A stretch of DNA of 52,986 nucleotides, taken from the NCBI RefSeq assembly GCF_001039355.2, contig NW_019775448.1, forward strand, positions 346,051 to 399,036, in the 5' to 3' direction. Of the stretch, positions 1 through 11,869 are shown one piece after another. Below the pieces are notes generated by a model. That model did not search any database. It was given only the letters and a program-made list of their open reading frames with translations, and was not told where the DNA came from. The DNA comes from Lingula anatina (taxonomy: Eukaryota > Brachiopoda > Lingulata > Lingulida > Lingulidae). The translations under genes and the position numbers were made by a program. Position 1 is the first letter of the stretch; every line of letters begins with the position of its first letter.

Positions 1-441
1 GAAGGAAATACTAGTATTTTCCATAATTTTTTCGCTTTGTGCATTGTAAGAGTTACGTGACAGTGATGCATTCGTGAAAATCCCCTTACCTGAGTGACAA
101 GCTCATGTTTCGCTTGGATGCAACTGTTTCTCTTGTTATTTAATTTTTATCATTACTTTTTGGGCTTAAAATCCTTACACAATGCTGTTGGAAACAAAGG
201 AAGACTTTTCAAAATGGCGGTTTATAAACAACTTGCTTAGTGATAGATGGCGGCAGTGTAGCACACTTTTGGAAGCCGTCTTGCAAACGAGATCTCGAAT
301 ATGTCTGCGCCCGTTGACAGGGTTAGGTTCGATGGTTCGGGTTGACTACGAAAAACCTTGACGCCTAGCTGGTTGAGAAGCTTTACTGTACACAAAACTG
401 CAACATTCTTCCAAACATTGTTGTCTTACTCAGCGTGCCTG
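1..441. other. 5' flank of NTAQ1
   Basis: No gene is visible here. The stretch should hold the NTAQ1 promoter and 5' leader. No TATA box is convincing. A short upstream reading frame, ATG at 301 to TGA at 345 (14 codons), would lie in the leader if transcription starts upstream of it. Whether it does cannot be told from sequence alone. Confidence 0.4.
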
Positions 442-3400
442 ATGTCCAATATCATTCCAAAGAGAGAGAAATGTGTTTACACTAGTTGCTACTGGTAAAA
501 TCGATCGTAACCTTCACTTTTAGTAAAACTTTAGCGGGCCAAACTTTCGTTTAGATACCATGTGTAAAAAAGAAAAATACGAATATGTCGGAGACATTAA
601 ATAATTCACAGGCAATTTCGGTAACTTCACTTAATAACTTTTTACTGTAGGCGGTAACTCCTTATAATACGTCATGTTATAAAGTACATGTAGTTCATCA
701 GAGGCGCGTACAAACGATTTTTGGACCAAGGAACCTTCAGACCAATGAACCTTTGGATTATCGAGATCCCCCCCCCCCCCCCATAATTTAGTCTTTAGTA
801 CTTCAACTACATGTACTTCATGTGTAATTAACCTTGTGCACCATACCACACTCATAGCAATATTGTACAAATTATGTAATAACAATAATATGAATACCAT
901 TTTATCTCACCCTTCACTGTGAGTGTATCATTTATATTGAAAATTATTTGCTAAATATAAATACAAAGTTTTGTACAGTCCAGGTGTGGTTATGGTCCAA
1001 TCATTGTCTAGTTGAGCCAGTTTGTTGTCCTTTGTCTACAACAATTTATGAATATACTTTGTAAATATCTTGATATTTTTTTTTTTTAGATTTGTTTGTC
1101 TTGAAATTAATTATTTTTCATTATCATCTGGGTATTTTGTATTACGACTTCTAAGTTGTTTCTATTCATTACAGTGAGGAAAACATATGGAAGTTATGTG
1201 AGCATGTGAAACATACACACCCAGAAGAGATTGATTGTTTTTACATTGTTTTCATTTCCAACAAGAACAAGACAGTAAGCTAGTTTTTTGAAACATGAAA
1301 CATGAAAACCTTTTGGATCAGATTTTAATTTGAGACAATAAAAGCATCAACTTGTATACTTACAGTAAAATTTTTAATATGTATGTTTAAAGCCTTCATA
1401 ATATTCCCATATTTATACATATACAAAGCTAAGTATGTAAAAATATTCACTTAATAAATTGATATTCACTGGCATTTCACTTTTGTTTCATTGATCAATA
1501 CTTTAATTGGTTAGTTGAAAAAATGATTTCTATCCACATTTTAGATACCAATCTGGATGCAAAGAGCAGCTGACAACCCAAATGATGCAGTGGTTTGGGT
1601 AGGGAATCATTTTCTAAGAGCTACACATGGTTTCACTTGTTTCAGTGTATGATTATGTTTAATGAAGTCTTATTTGTAATCATTATTCCATTGTTTTATT
1701 AAAAGTACAATAGATATTTGTTTATTATAGTGGATAAATGATACTGTAAAACAAAAATTAAGATCATTTATTATTGAAGCATTATTAATGTAGATGACAG
1801 ATGAGGCACCCCTATAGAAGGGCACTTTGGAAAATTCAGTCATCAACCCAGTATACTTCATGTTTGATTGGAAGGCTTGTCATTCTAATTATTCCCGCAC
1901 TTTTGGGACAAAAGTTGGAAATCATTATCCCGCCAGTCCGGGCGTCCGTGCATCTGTTTGTTAGTAATTTCCGCTATCTCCTCCTAGACTATTGCAGGTA
2001 GGAAGTTGAAACTTTGGGAATTGGTAGACTCATCTTCAGGGATGTGCATGGGCACATTGGAATTTTAGTGCAACAGGGGGTTGGGCTGTCCCTGGGGGGT
2101 AGTTGATTCAAAATTCTTATGACATTGTAATTTCTGCTATCTCCTCCTAGACCATTAGAGATAGGTAATTGAAACTATGGGAATCGGAAGTTCCCTCATC
2201 AGGGATGTGCATGGGCATTTTGGAATTAAAGTGCCACAGGGGGTTGAGCTGTCCCCGGGGGTGGTTGATTCCAAATTCTTAAGACTGTAATTTCTGCCAT
2301 CTGCCCTAGACCATTAGAGTTAGGAAGTTGAAACTTTAGTGATTTGTACACCCATAATCAGGGATGTGCATGGGCACTTTTGAATTTTAGTGCCACAGGG
2401 GGTTGGGCTCTATCCTGGGGGGTGGTTGATTCTAAAATCTTAAGACATTGTAATTTCTGCCATCTGCCCTAGACCATTAGAGTTAGGAAGTTGAAACTTT
2501 AGTGATTTGTACACCCATCATCAGGGATGTGCATGGGCACTTTGGAATTTAAGTGCCACAGGGGGTTGGGCTCTATCCTGGGGGATGGTTGATTCTAAAT
2601 TCTTAAGACATTGTAATTTCTGCCATCTGCCCTAGACCATTAGAGTTAGGAAGTTGAAACTTTAGTGATTTGTACACCCATCATCAGGGAGGTGCATGGA
2701 CACTTAAGAATTTTAGTGCAACAGAGGGTCGGGATGTAACCTGGGAGGTGGTCGATTCTAAATTCTTATGGCATTGTAATTTCTGCTATCTGCTCCCAGA
2801 CCATTGCAGGTGGGAAGTTGAAACTTTGGGAATTGGTAGACCCATCTTCAGGGATGTGCATGGGCACTTTGGAATTTTAGTGCCACAGGGTGTTGGGCTG
2901 TCCCCAGGAGGTGGTTGATTCTAAATTGTTATGACATTGTAATTTCTGCTATCTCCTCCTAGACCATAAGAGTTAGGAAGCTGAAACTTTGGTGAATAGT
3001 TGACCCATCATTAGGGATGTGCATGGGCACTTTGGAATTTTAGTGCAACAGGGGATTGGGCTGTCCTTGGGGGCGACTGATTCTAAATACTTATGACATT
3101 GTAATTTCTGCTATCTCCTCCTAGACCTTTAGAGATAGGAAATTGAAACTATGGGAATTGGAAGATACATTATCAGGGATGTGCATATACACTTTGGAAT
3201 TTTAGTGCAATGGGGGGTTGGGCTGTGCCCGGGGTTGGTTGATTCTGAATTTTTTCACATTGTAGTTTCTGCTATTTTCTCCTAGACCATTGCAGGTAGG
3301 AAGTTGAAATTTTGGTGATTAGTATTCCCATCATCAGAGATGTACATGGGCACTTTGAATTTTAGTGCAACAGGGGGTTGGGCTGTCCCTGGGGGTTGGT

Positions 3401-5279
3401 TGATTCTAAATTTTTTTAACATTATAGATATTTTCACATTTATATTTTTAAATACCTTCGGATGAAGCAGTGATGTGTGTGTGTGCATGTGTACGTGCGT
3501 GTGTGGTAAGTGGTCCCTACGGGTGAGCAGCTCTTGATAATATGGGGAAGTGCGGGGATATGCGATGGCTACCCATCGACACTATCTAGTTTTACTTGAA
3601 TTCATTTTAACTGAAAGCCCAATGATGGAAATATTGAGTAAGGAACATAATTGTTTTAACATATTAACTGAAACACTTTTTCTTGCAGGATTACCATGTG
3701 ATATTAGTACAGAAATCCACTTCATCCAGTTTTGTCTACGACCTTGACACACTTTTATCTTTTCCTTGCCCATTTGATGAATATGCGGAAAAAGCTTTGG
3801 GACAAGAAAACAGATTTCAGAAAAAATATATCAGGTTGTAAAGTTTAAACATTTTGTTTATGTGACCATTGTTATGTACAGACACCTGCGTCTGTCGTCG
3901 CCGTCATCGTCGCCATGCACTTTTACCGATAACACAATAAGTGGAAAACCATTTTACCTTTTGGCTTGAAACTTACAGAACTGATAAATATTCATACTAT
4001 GCAGGTTGAATTCGAAAATCATCATGATTGGGTCAATTTTAGGGAAGTTATGCTGTTTTTTCACTTTTTTCAACATATACGCAATACCGATAACGCGATA
4101 AGTGAAGAACCGTTATACCTTTTGGCGTGAAACTTGAAGGACTGATGAAAATTTTTAATAGGCAGGTCAAGTTCGAAAATCAGCATGATCGGCCATTTTT
4201 ATAGCAGTTATGTTGTTTTTTTTTTTTCATTTTTTTCAGCATATATGTAACACTGATAACATGATAAGTGAAAAACGATTGTACCTTTTGGCTTAAAACT
4301 TACAGAAGTGATGAATATTCATAATACGCAGGTCAAGTTCAAAAATCAGCATGATCGGGCCATTTTTATGGAAGTTATGTTGTTTTTTCACTTTTTTCAG
4401 CATATATGCAACACCAATAACACATTTCAAGGAAAATCGATTGGTCAATTGTCTTACAATTCACAAGAGTGATCAGTCTTACGGCAATACAGATTAAGTT
4501 CAAAAGTAAGCTATATCGGATAAATTTTGGTAAAGTTATGCCTTTCTTTGTAAATTTAAAATAAATTTGTTTTTTCCTCAGATTTAATTCTTACGCATGT
4601 TAACAGCCTCATTTTTGAACTAATTAGATATGGAAAGTTTTTTTTTTTACATTTTCTGCATCTTAACAAAATTGTTAGTTGATTGAATAAAAATGATGGT
4701 AAACCAGTTATTGTGTATTGTGTAATAAAGTGTCAAAAATGGAAATAAACTTAATCTTTAGTTTTTCAGATTCAATCATTCACCATGTTCAGAATCTCAG
4801 AATGGACCAAATTGGACATTCAGAATTGTTCTATTGATATTTTTCCTTTGTCAGCAATTTTCCTAGTTGATCATTTAAAATGACAGTAAATTGATTATTT
4901 TGTTTTATGTGAAAAAGGGTGTAGAAAATGGAAAGAAAATCATTTCAGTACAGTTATCTCTTGTTAACATTTTGGCATTTTGAAGGTGTGACTCTGAACT
5001 TCCATGGTCTTGAAGACCTTCCTATGTCACATTTTCTGAATATCCATGATTCTTTTATTTTATTATCAAAATTTGATGGTCATTATGCTGTTAAGCATTA
5101 TGTAATATTGCATCAAAATTGAAGACAACCCTATTTTGGGCACTGCCTCCATTGTGACCATTAAAAGAAAACCATGTCACTTACTCTTCTCAAACTTACA
5201 GAAAAGTTGCATAGGACTAAAATGTAGCTTCAGTTGGAAAACTTGTTTTATCAATTAACTTTTCTGGAAATTATATAGT

Positions 5280-5324
<45 letters not shown>

Positions 5325-8300
5325 TGAGAACTATTAACATGATATGAATAACCCTATTAAGTTTGAGAACATTAGGCACTGTTATTCATCTTTACCATTA
5401 ATGTTAGTGTTTGCTGTTACACAAATTTTTTCTTGATTTATAAACTTATTTTCAATATTAAACAACATTGACCTGCATAATTATCACTGATTCCTAATTA
5501 TGTGACACAGTTAAGAGGGCTAAACCTATGGGACTTTACAATGAAATCTTGATGTGTGTTTTATGTAATCTCATTTATTGGCCACTTGAAAATTGAGTAG
5601 GCAAATTACTTTATAATCCTGAATTTACCCAAGGGGCAATAACTGACCGCCATCCATACAGTACCATTATATAGCACTCTGTAGAACTGCATTGCTTCCA
5701 AAACAGAAAACCATCACACTGATTTTCCAACACAAGCTGCACCCCAGTCCTATGAAACTTCTCAGTAAGTTTGAGTATCATAAGTAACATGGTTTTCCCT
5801 TAATCGCTATCCTGGCAGCAGTGTCCAAAATAGGGTTTTCTTCAACTTTCATGCAATATAACATAATGCTTAACAGCATAATGACCATCAATTTTTAATT
5901 ATAAAGTAAAAGTATCATGTATATTCAGAAAATGTGACTAGCAAAGGTCTTCAAGCCTTCAACCCTTGAAAATGTTGATATGTGGAAATTTTAATTATAC
6001 AGCTAGATTAAAAGTTTGAATAGCAGCTTTACTGGAAATTTTTGTTATATTTTATTTTACATTTTTTAAAATTATTTTTCAAACACTAACATCTTCAAGA
6101 TGTCACTTTAAACTCCCATCCACCAGAAGCTCTGTGCACTTTCTGTATTTCCACATAAGCAGTTGTGTTGGTTTTTATGTCTTTAAACATTATATAATAT
6201 TATTTTATGCACAGTCATCATTTTTCACATATTGGGATTTTCATTATGTGAATTTGAACTCTCACATATGGTCCTGAAACTGTAATCTTATTTACTTATT
6301 TACCATGTTATTCTGTTGTACATTTTTGTGAAATTTTTATCTTTCACATATTGGCATTTTCAGTGTGGGACTTTGAACTCCCACGGGCATGAAGCTCAGT
6401 GTAAGTCAAATTTTCTAAATGTCTATGTTATTAATGGTAGATAATTAAAAATTGGTGGTTCTTATACAGTTAAAGGTATAATAACTCTTCGTTTTGACCA
6501 AAAAATGAATTTTCCTGGAGTAAACAACAATTTTCCCATACTTACCAATGGTTAATGAATCCATTTTTACATTCAAAGTTAGTCCCTGGTTTTTTTCTAA
6601 AAAGTTTGTTTTTTTGTTAAAATCTCTTAAGAGATTATAACAGAGTACAGCCATCAATGGAGGTCAAGTGATCTGAAGACAAGTTCAGATATCAGAATAA
6701 TAGCTATAATTGCCGTTTTTGTGGTAAAACAGAATATATTATATTTCTATGACTTGTTCACAATGGTTTTATTGTGAAATATAGATATCGTACGAAGAGT
6801 TATTATCCCTTTAATCATTAAGTAATATTGTATCAAAATTGACCACAAAAACCTTACTTTATGCACTGTCACCACAAACATTATGGAAAGAAAACTTTTT
6901 TACTAGTATTTTTTTTTATTTTTGTAACTTACAAGAATGATTGTTAGGATTAACATGCAGCTCAAATAAGAAAACCAGCTCTATTGGACTATCATTTTTT
7001 TTAGATCAAATTTATAATTTTTTTTATGAAGTTTTATCATCCTGGCATTTTCAAAGTGTGGGCTTGAACTCTCATGGTCCTGAAGCCTTATGCTTGTAAC
7101 AGTTCACTTTTATTGATACTACCTGTTGTGCAATATTTGCAACTTGACTTTGCAGTTAAAGGGATAATAACTGTTCGTTTTGGTATTTCCAAAGTATGAA
7201 CTTTAAGTCTTATCAGCCTGAAGCCTTAGGGACCATTTCTAGACCCTATCACGCTAACTGTGGATTGATCTATCTCCAAGGGGATTCTCGCCAAATTGCA
7301 ATCAGTGTAAGTGGCTTAGCTGTCTGTCACGCCTACTGAAACTGGAAAGCCAGAATCCTAAGCCGCTTAAGCTGAAAGCAATTTAGTGAGAAACCCCTTG
7401 GAGTTGCATGGATTAATCCTGTTAGATTGATATAGGTATGGGAACTCAGTCTAATGCTTGTTACACATTTTACTTTCATCCTAATCAACTGTTGTGCAGA
7501 ATTTTAAAAAATTTGATGTTGGCTATGCAGTTAAGCATAATACATTATTGCATCAGAATTGACAGTATCCTATTTTGTGCATTTTTATTTTCTGCTTTTT
7601 GACTGTACATTTGACAGCTTTGCTGCCTTGTTTTAATTTAAGAGTTTAAGGACTGATGATGAATATTAAAAAAATTGTGATTTTGACAGCTTACAGTTGT
7701 TTAACACTATGGTTATAACTAGTTAACAACTAATTTCAGATGTGAACCCATCTTCTTCAGTTCCTTTTATGCCAGCTGGCATCTAGGGGACCAACAAAGA
7801 TATTCCACTGTTCTGTGTCACAAGCTAGTAATTTGCAGTAATTTTGATTCTCTGTCCAGTTGTTTATTTATGTTCATTCATAAGTACGTTGTGCTTCTTT
7901 ATCCTCCCATTTCTTTTCTATGTAAATAATGAAAAATTCGTTTGTTCTTTCCTTACAGGTATTTCAGAGTTATCCCAGCAAAAATATTTTTAGAAACCTT
8001 TGCTTCTGATAGATCTCATATGTTCTCAGATGGGGAGTGGAAAATGCCACCACCTGATTACCCTTGTATAAAAACAGAAGGTAAGCCAATGTCCATAATT
8101 TTGTTCAAAATATATTTAAATCACAGAGTAATTTTTTATCTTTTAACACCCAGCAATAATATAATGAAAGGAATGGGTCCAGTTTTTATGTTCTTGATGG
8201 GAAGCCTCTGAAACATATTTAACTACATCTATCTTTCATGCATGCAGCAGAAATAGATTTACAGTATAAATGGTTCATTTTGTTTGCTTTTCAGAGTGTA

Positions 8301-8404
8301 CAAATAATCTGGATGACTTTATATCTATGGATCCTAGGATTAAGCATGGAGAGGTTTTCGTACTTAAGGATTTTGTACACCATTTTTCATCCTTTCATTC
8401 CTGA
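442..8404 (+). CDS. NTAQ1: Protein N-terminal glutamine amidohydrolase (NTAQ1), six coding exons, complete
   Basis: NTAQ1 deamidates N-terminal Gln to Glu, feeding proteins into the Arg/N-degron pathway in cytosol and nucleus. Exons: 442-494, 1175-1274, 1545-1598, 3689-3834, 7959-8080, 8295-8404. All joins are GT-AG and phases agree, giving 194 aa (human protein 205 aa). Family landmarks are seen: VYTSCYCEENIWKLCE at the exon 1/2 join with catalytic Cys18; WDYHV across the exon 3/4 join with catalytic His72; FVYDLDT with catalytic Asp87; FASDRSHM in exon 5; and LDDFISMDP in exon 6. The triad assignment follows human Cys28/His81/Asp97. The start at 442 gives MSNIIPKREK before the conserved segment, shorter than the human N-terminus. 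Intron 4 (3835-7958) is packed with repeats. Exons 5 and 6 recur at 11418-11869, probably as a haplotype duplicate. Confidence 0.95.
765..783. repeat. Poly-C tract in NTAQ1 intron 1
   Basis: A run of about 13-14 C lies in intron 1 (495-1174). The rest of the intron shows no gene or element that I can name. Confidence 0.8.
1935..3425 (+). repeat. Tandem array of a ~162-bp unit, nine copies, NTAQ1 intron 3
   Basis: The marker GATGTGCATGGGCAC recurs, with variants, at 2041, 2204, 2363, 2526, 2689, 2853, 3016, 3178 and 3339, a spacing of 159-164 bp. Each unit also carries a TTAGGAAGTTGAAACTTT-like segment and a GGGGGTTGGGCTGTCC-like segment. The copies differ by many substitutions, so the array is not recent. 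Degenerate units of the same family recur in both orientations inside the transposon at 44761-48121. Molluscan Helitron-like and pearl-type elements often carry ~160-bp repeats; that link is inference. Short ORFs here are repeat artefacts. Confidence 0.9.
3473..3505. repeat. GT-rich microsatellite
   Basis: A GTGTGTGTGTGCATGTGTACGTGCGTGTG-type tract follows the 162-bp array in NTAQ1 intron 3. Confidence 0.75.
4975..5975. repeat. Large imperfect inverted repeat in NTAQ1 intron 4
   Basis: The left arm (about 4975-5235) and right arm (about 5690-5975) are reverse complements with mismatches. Matching pairs include the CTTCAAG/CTTGAAG region (5010 with 5950), TGGTCATTATGCTGTTAAGC (5079-5098) with its complement near 5870-5890, and AAAACCATGT near 5168 with its complement near 5790-5800. 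The spacer holds a ~43-bp poly-T run (5281-5323). Intronic RNA from here could fold into a hairpin of about 250 bp. Confidence 0.75.
6474..6810. mobile_element. 337-bp MITE with TTAA target duplication
   Basis: The element has terminal inverted repeats AGGTATAATAACTCTTCGT and, read inward from the other end, AGGGATAATAACTCTTCGT. It is flanked by TTAA at 6470-6473 and 6811-6814. The homologous block at 9565-12977 lacks it: near 10160 the sequence reads CAGTTAATCATT, an exact empty site with one TTAA. A TTAA duplication is the hallmark of piggyBac-type transposition. No ORF is present, so it is non-autonomous. Confidence 0.9.
7231..7442. mobile_element. Fold-back MITE, GGGGATTCTCGC family
   Basis: Arms of about 85 bp pair across a short loop: GACCATTTCTAGACCCTATC and an AAGGGGATTCTCGCC segment on the left, AGTGAGAAACCCCTTGG and TAGATTGATATAGG on the right. 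Its allelic copy is at 10752-10959. Relatives with the same core are at about 19646-19818 and 45413-45611. Confidence 0.75.
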
Positions 8405-8486
8405 CCAGGAAGTACCAGTATTGTGGACAAAAGTAAGTCAGACTAGGCATTTACCACTGTGACATTATTTGTGGTGTGATAAACAG

Positions 8487-8492
8487 AATAAA
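8487..8492 (+). promoter_or_regulatory. Candidate polyadenylation signal of NTAQ1
   Basis: AATAAA lies 83 bp after the NTAQ1 stop codon. It is kept in the duplicate copy near 11952. This implies a short 3' UTR, but later AATAAA motifs exist around 9200-9340. Confidence 0.5.
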
Positions 8493-8535
8493 CAATGAAT
8501 GGTATGGTCTTAGTAAAATTTGCAGTGATTAACAT

Positions 8536-8570
8536 CCTCAACTGACCTGAGAGTAAGGTCAGTGGTGAGG
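8536..8570. repeat. Short hairpin downstream of NTAQ1
   Basis: CCTCA.CTGACCT and AGGTCAG.GGTGAGG form an imperfect stem with a seven-base loop. It is present again in the duplicate near 12000-12035. No function is known. Confidence 0.5.
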
Positions 8571-9520
8571 TGAATGTATAATTGTTAACTTATGGAGAAG
8601 TAATTTATATGAATATTTTAAAATTCACATTGAAGTTTAAATTATAACTAACCTCGAAATTCATATTTACTTTTTTAAGGTAAGGGATTGATGAAGACTT
8701 GAAATATATTTTGGACGTGGTACAGTTTGCTAAGGAAGATCCTAGGCATGTATGCAGTATGTTGTTCACCAAGGACAAAAAATGTATGAAGTATGTCTGA
8801 ACATGTTAAGCTGCTGCCCTTAACAGATGCAATCAAGTTGTTGGATATAATTATTTGATGACAAAAATCAAGTGAGAATAGGCAAGAAAAGCAAAATGGT
8901 AAAATTCCTATCAGAATCCAATGATTGTAACAGGGAAAGTGCAACTTTTCTTAAGTCTTTCACTTGCTCACATACAGGGCTTGGAACAAACTGTTTGATC
9001 ATTCTCAAACAGAACACTATGCAGCTTCAACCTGCCTATGGCAAGGAATTAATAAATGGAGTTGTTAGGAGATATATAAAGAATGTAACATATTTAATTT
9101 TACCACTGAGAGAGCAACCCACTTGGATGTCAGATATTTTTATTTAACAGATTAAAGGTTTGAGGTTTGTTATATTTAAATTGTATCATATTGTTAATAA
9201 TAAAATGTAAACTCGTTTTAATAAGAACTTTTTTAAATTGAACAGACGACTCAAATTTATCATATGGACATAATATATTTAAATTAATATATATTTTTAA
9301 TATGTATAACATTTTATACTTTTAATAATAAAATTTGAACTCCTCCTTTCAATAAGAATTTCTTAAAATTGAGCAGATGACTCATTTAACATATGGAAAA
9401 CAAGTACAAAAATGTACCGAAATAAATTGTATCTAAAATCAAGTCTTGATTGAGGAATCCCTCCCCCTCCCCCCCCCAAAAAAAAAATCGAATAATTTTA
9501 GACAGCGACCCAAGTTGGAC
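8571..9520. other. 3' flank of NTAQ1, first copy
   Basis: AT-rich DNA matching 12036-12976. It holds 90-aa reading frames on both strands that also occur in the duplicate, but they show no family features and differ from it by ordinary allelic changes. I see no gene. Confidence 0.5.
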
Positions 9521-9521
9521 N
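9521..9521. other. Single N: contig join
   Basis: One undetermined base. The sequence before it (to 9520) matches the end of the next block (to about 12976). The sequence after it restarts inside material homologous to about 5900. This is the pattern expected when two overlapping haplotype contigs are scaffolded without merging. Confidence 0.85.
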
Positions 9522-10620
9522 CTTGCTTTTTGTCTGTACATTTGACAGCTTTGCTGCCTTGTTAATAAAGTAAGTAAAAAAGTATCATGTATATTCAGAA
9601 AATGTGACTAGCAAAGGTCTTCAAGCCAATAGAAGTTCAAAGTCACACCTTGAAAATGTCGATTTGTGAAAAATTTAATTATACAGCTAGATTAAAAGTT
9701 TGAATAGCAGCTTTACCGGAATTTTTTGTTATATTTTCTTTTACATTTTTTTTAAATTATTTTTCAAACACTAGCATCTTCAAGATGTCACTTTTAACTC
9801 CCATCCACCAGAAGCTCTGTGCATTTTCTGTATTTCCACATTAGCAGTTGTGTTGGTTTTTATGTCTTTCAACATTATATAATATTATTATTTTATGCAC
9901 TGTCATCATTTTTCACATATTGGGATTTTCATTATGTGAATTTGAACTCTCACATATGGTCCTGAAACTGTAATCTTATTTACTAATTTACCATGTTATT
10001 CTGTTGTACATTTTTGTGAAATTTTTATCTTTCGCATATTGGCATTTTCAGTGGGGGACTTTGAACTCCCACGGGCATGTAGCCCAGTGGAAGTCAAATT
10101 TTCTAAATGTCCATGTTATTAATGGTAGATAATTAAAAATTGGTGGTTCTTATACAGTTAATCATTAAGTAATATTGTATCAAAATTGACCACAAAAAAC
10201 TTACTTTATGCACTGTCACCACAAACGTTATGGAAAAAAAACTTTGTTACTAGTATTTTTTTTATATTTGTAACTTACAAGAATGATTCTTAGGATTAAC
10301 ATGCAGCTCAAATTAGAAAACCAGCTTTATTGGACTATTATTTTTTTTTAAATCAAATTTATAATTTTTTTATGAAGTTTTATCATCCTGGCATTTTCAA
10401 AGTGTGGGCTTGAACTCTCATGGGCCTGAAGCCTTATGCTTGTAACAGTTCACTTTTATTGATACTACCTGTTGTGCAATATTTGCAACTTGACTTTGCA
10501 GTTAAAGGGATAATAACTGTTTGTTTTGGCCAAAAAATGAATAAAGTGTATAATGCCGTCAACTGTTTGAGATAGAAATTAGAAAAACAGCTCTATTGAA
10601 TTATATATATATATATTGCT

Positions 10621-10653
<33 letters not shown>

Positions 10654-10751
10654 ATTGAGTTTTAGCAATTTTATTTGTGAAATTTTCACTTATTCTCATT
10701 CTGGCATTTCCGAAGTATGAACTTAAACTCCTATCAGCCTGAAGCCTTAGG

Positions 10752-10959
10752 GACCATTTCTAGACCCTATCACGCTAACTGTGGATTGATCTATATCCAA
10801 GGGGATTCTCGCTAAATTGCAATCAGTGTAAGTGGCTTAGCTGTCTGTCATGCCTACTGACACTGGCAAGCCAAAATCCTAAGCGGCTTAAGCTGAAAGC
10901 AATTTAGTGAGAAACCCCTTGGAGTTGGATTGATCCTGTTAGATTGATCTAGGTATGGG
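10752..10959. mobile_element. Fold-back MITE, second copy
   Basis: This is the allelic counterpart of 7231-7442, with a few substitutions and a short deletion near the right end. Confidence 0.7.
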
Positions 10960-11417
10960 AACTCTGTCTAATGCTTGTTACACATTTTACTTTCATCCTA
11001 ATCAACTGTTGTGCAGAATTAAAATTTGATGTTGGCTATGCAGTTAAGCATAATACATTATTGCATCAGAATTGACAGTATCCTATTTTGTGCATTTTTA
11101 TTTTCTGCTTTTTGTCTGCACATTTGACAGCTTTGCTGCCGTGTTTTAATTTAAGAGTTTAGGGACTGATGATGAATATTAAAAAAATTGTGATTTTGAC
11201 AGCTTACAGTTTTTTAACACTATGGTTATAACTAGTTAACAGCTAATTTCAGATGTGAACCCATCTTCTTCAGTTCCTTTTATGCCAACAAAAATAGTAA
11301 TTTTGATTCTCTATCCAGTTGTTTATTTATGTTCATTCATAAGTATGTTGTGCTTCTTTATCCTCCGATTTTTTTTCTATGTAAATAATGAAAAATTCAT
11401 TTGTTCTTTCCTTACAG

Positions 11418-11869
11418 GTATTTCAGAGTTATCCCAGCAAAAATATTTTTAGAAACCTTTGCTTCTGATAGATCTCATATGTTCTCAGATGGGGAGTGGA
11501 AAATGCCACCACCTGATTACCCTTGTATAAAAACAGAAGGTAAGCCAATGTCCATAATTTTGTTCAAAATATATTTAAATCACAGAGTAATTTTTTTATC
11601 TTTTAACACCCAGCAGTAATATAATGAAAGGAATGGGTCCAGTTTTTATGTTCTTGATGGGAAGCCTCTGAAACATATTTAACTACGGTACATCTGTCTT
11701 TCATGCATGCAGCAGAAATAGATTTACAGTATAAATGGTTCATTTTGTTTGCTTTTCAGAGTGTACAAATAATCTGGATGACTTTATATCTATGGATCCT
11801 AGGATTAAGCATGGAGAGGTTTTCGTACTTAAGGACCTTGTACACCATTTTTCATCATTTCATTCCTGA
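11418..11869 (+). pseudogene. NTAQ1: Duplicate NTAQ1 exons 5 and 6 (no exons 1-4)
   Basis: The exon 5 copy (11418-11539) and exon 6 copy (11760-11869) keep splice sites, phase and stop codon. The proteins match those of 7959-8404 except Phe to Leu in the segment KDFVHHF (here KDLVHHF). There are no upstream exons in this block, so it cannot encode NTAQ1 alone. It is either the second haplotype of the terminal exons or, if the duplication is real, an alternative 3' end giving an almost identical protein. Confidence 0.85.

Larger units (their letters stand above)
3874..7640 (+). mobile_element. Large interspersed repeat filling NTAQ1 intron 4
   Basis: Most of intron 4 matches the block at 15930-19290 in ABHD2 intron 2, in the same order. 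It starts with TATGTACAGACAC and a CGTCGCC-rich stretch, then 162-bp tandem units (starts near 3925, 4086, 4251, 4412). Diverged AT-rich modules follow, repeating phrases such as 'GGCATTTTCAAAGTGTG...GAACTC..CATGG.CCTGAAGCC'. It ends near TGACTGTACATTTGACAG at about 7603-7620. The two ends hold short inverted TGTACAGACA / TGTCTGTACA motifs, a possible terminal inverted repeat. No transposase is visible, so it would be non-autonomous. The boundaries are approximate. Confidence 0.6.

Noticed and set aside
573-900. Minus-strand 89-codon ORF over the poly-C tract
   Set aside because: It depends on the homopolymer and lies within NTAQ1 intron 1.
8675-9147. Overlapping ORFs of 89 and 91 codons on both strands after NTAQ1
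   Set aside because: No family features. They are present in both haplotype copies only because the copies are almost identical.
7942-11869. A true tandem duplication giving NTAQ1 two alternative 3' ends
   Set aside because: The N at 9521, the mixture of allele-like indels and the same pattern at four other Ns make a haplotype duplicate more likely. It is kept only as the alternative.
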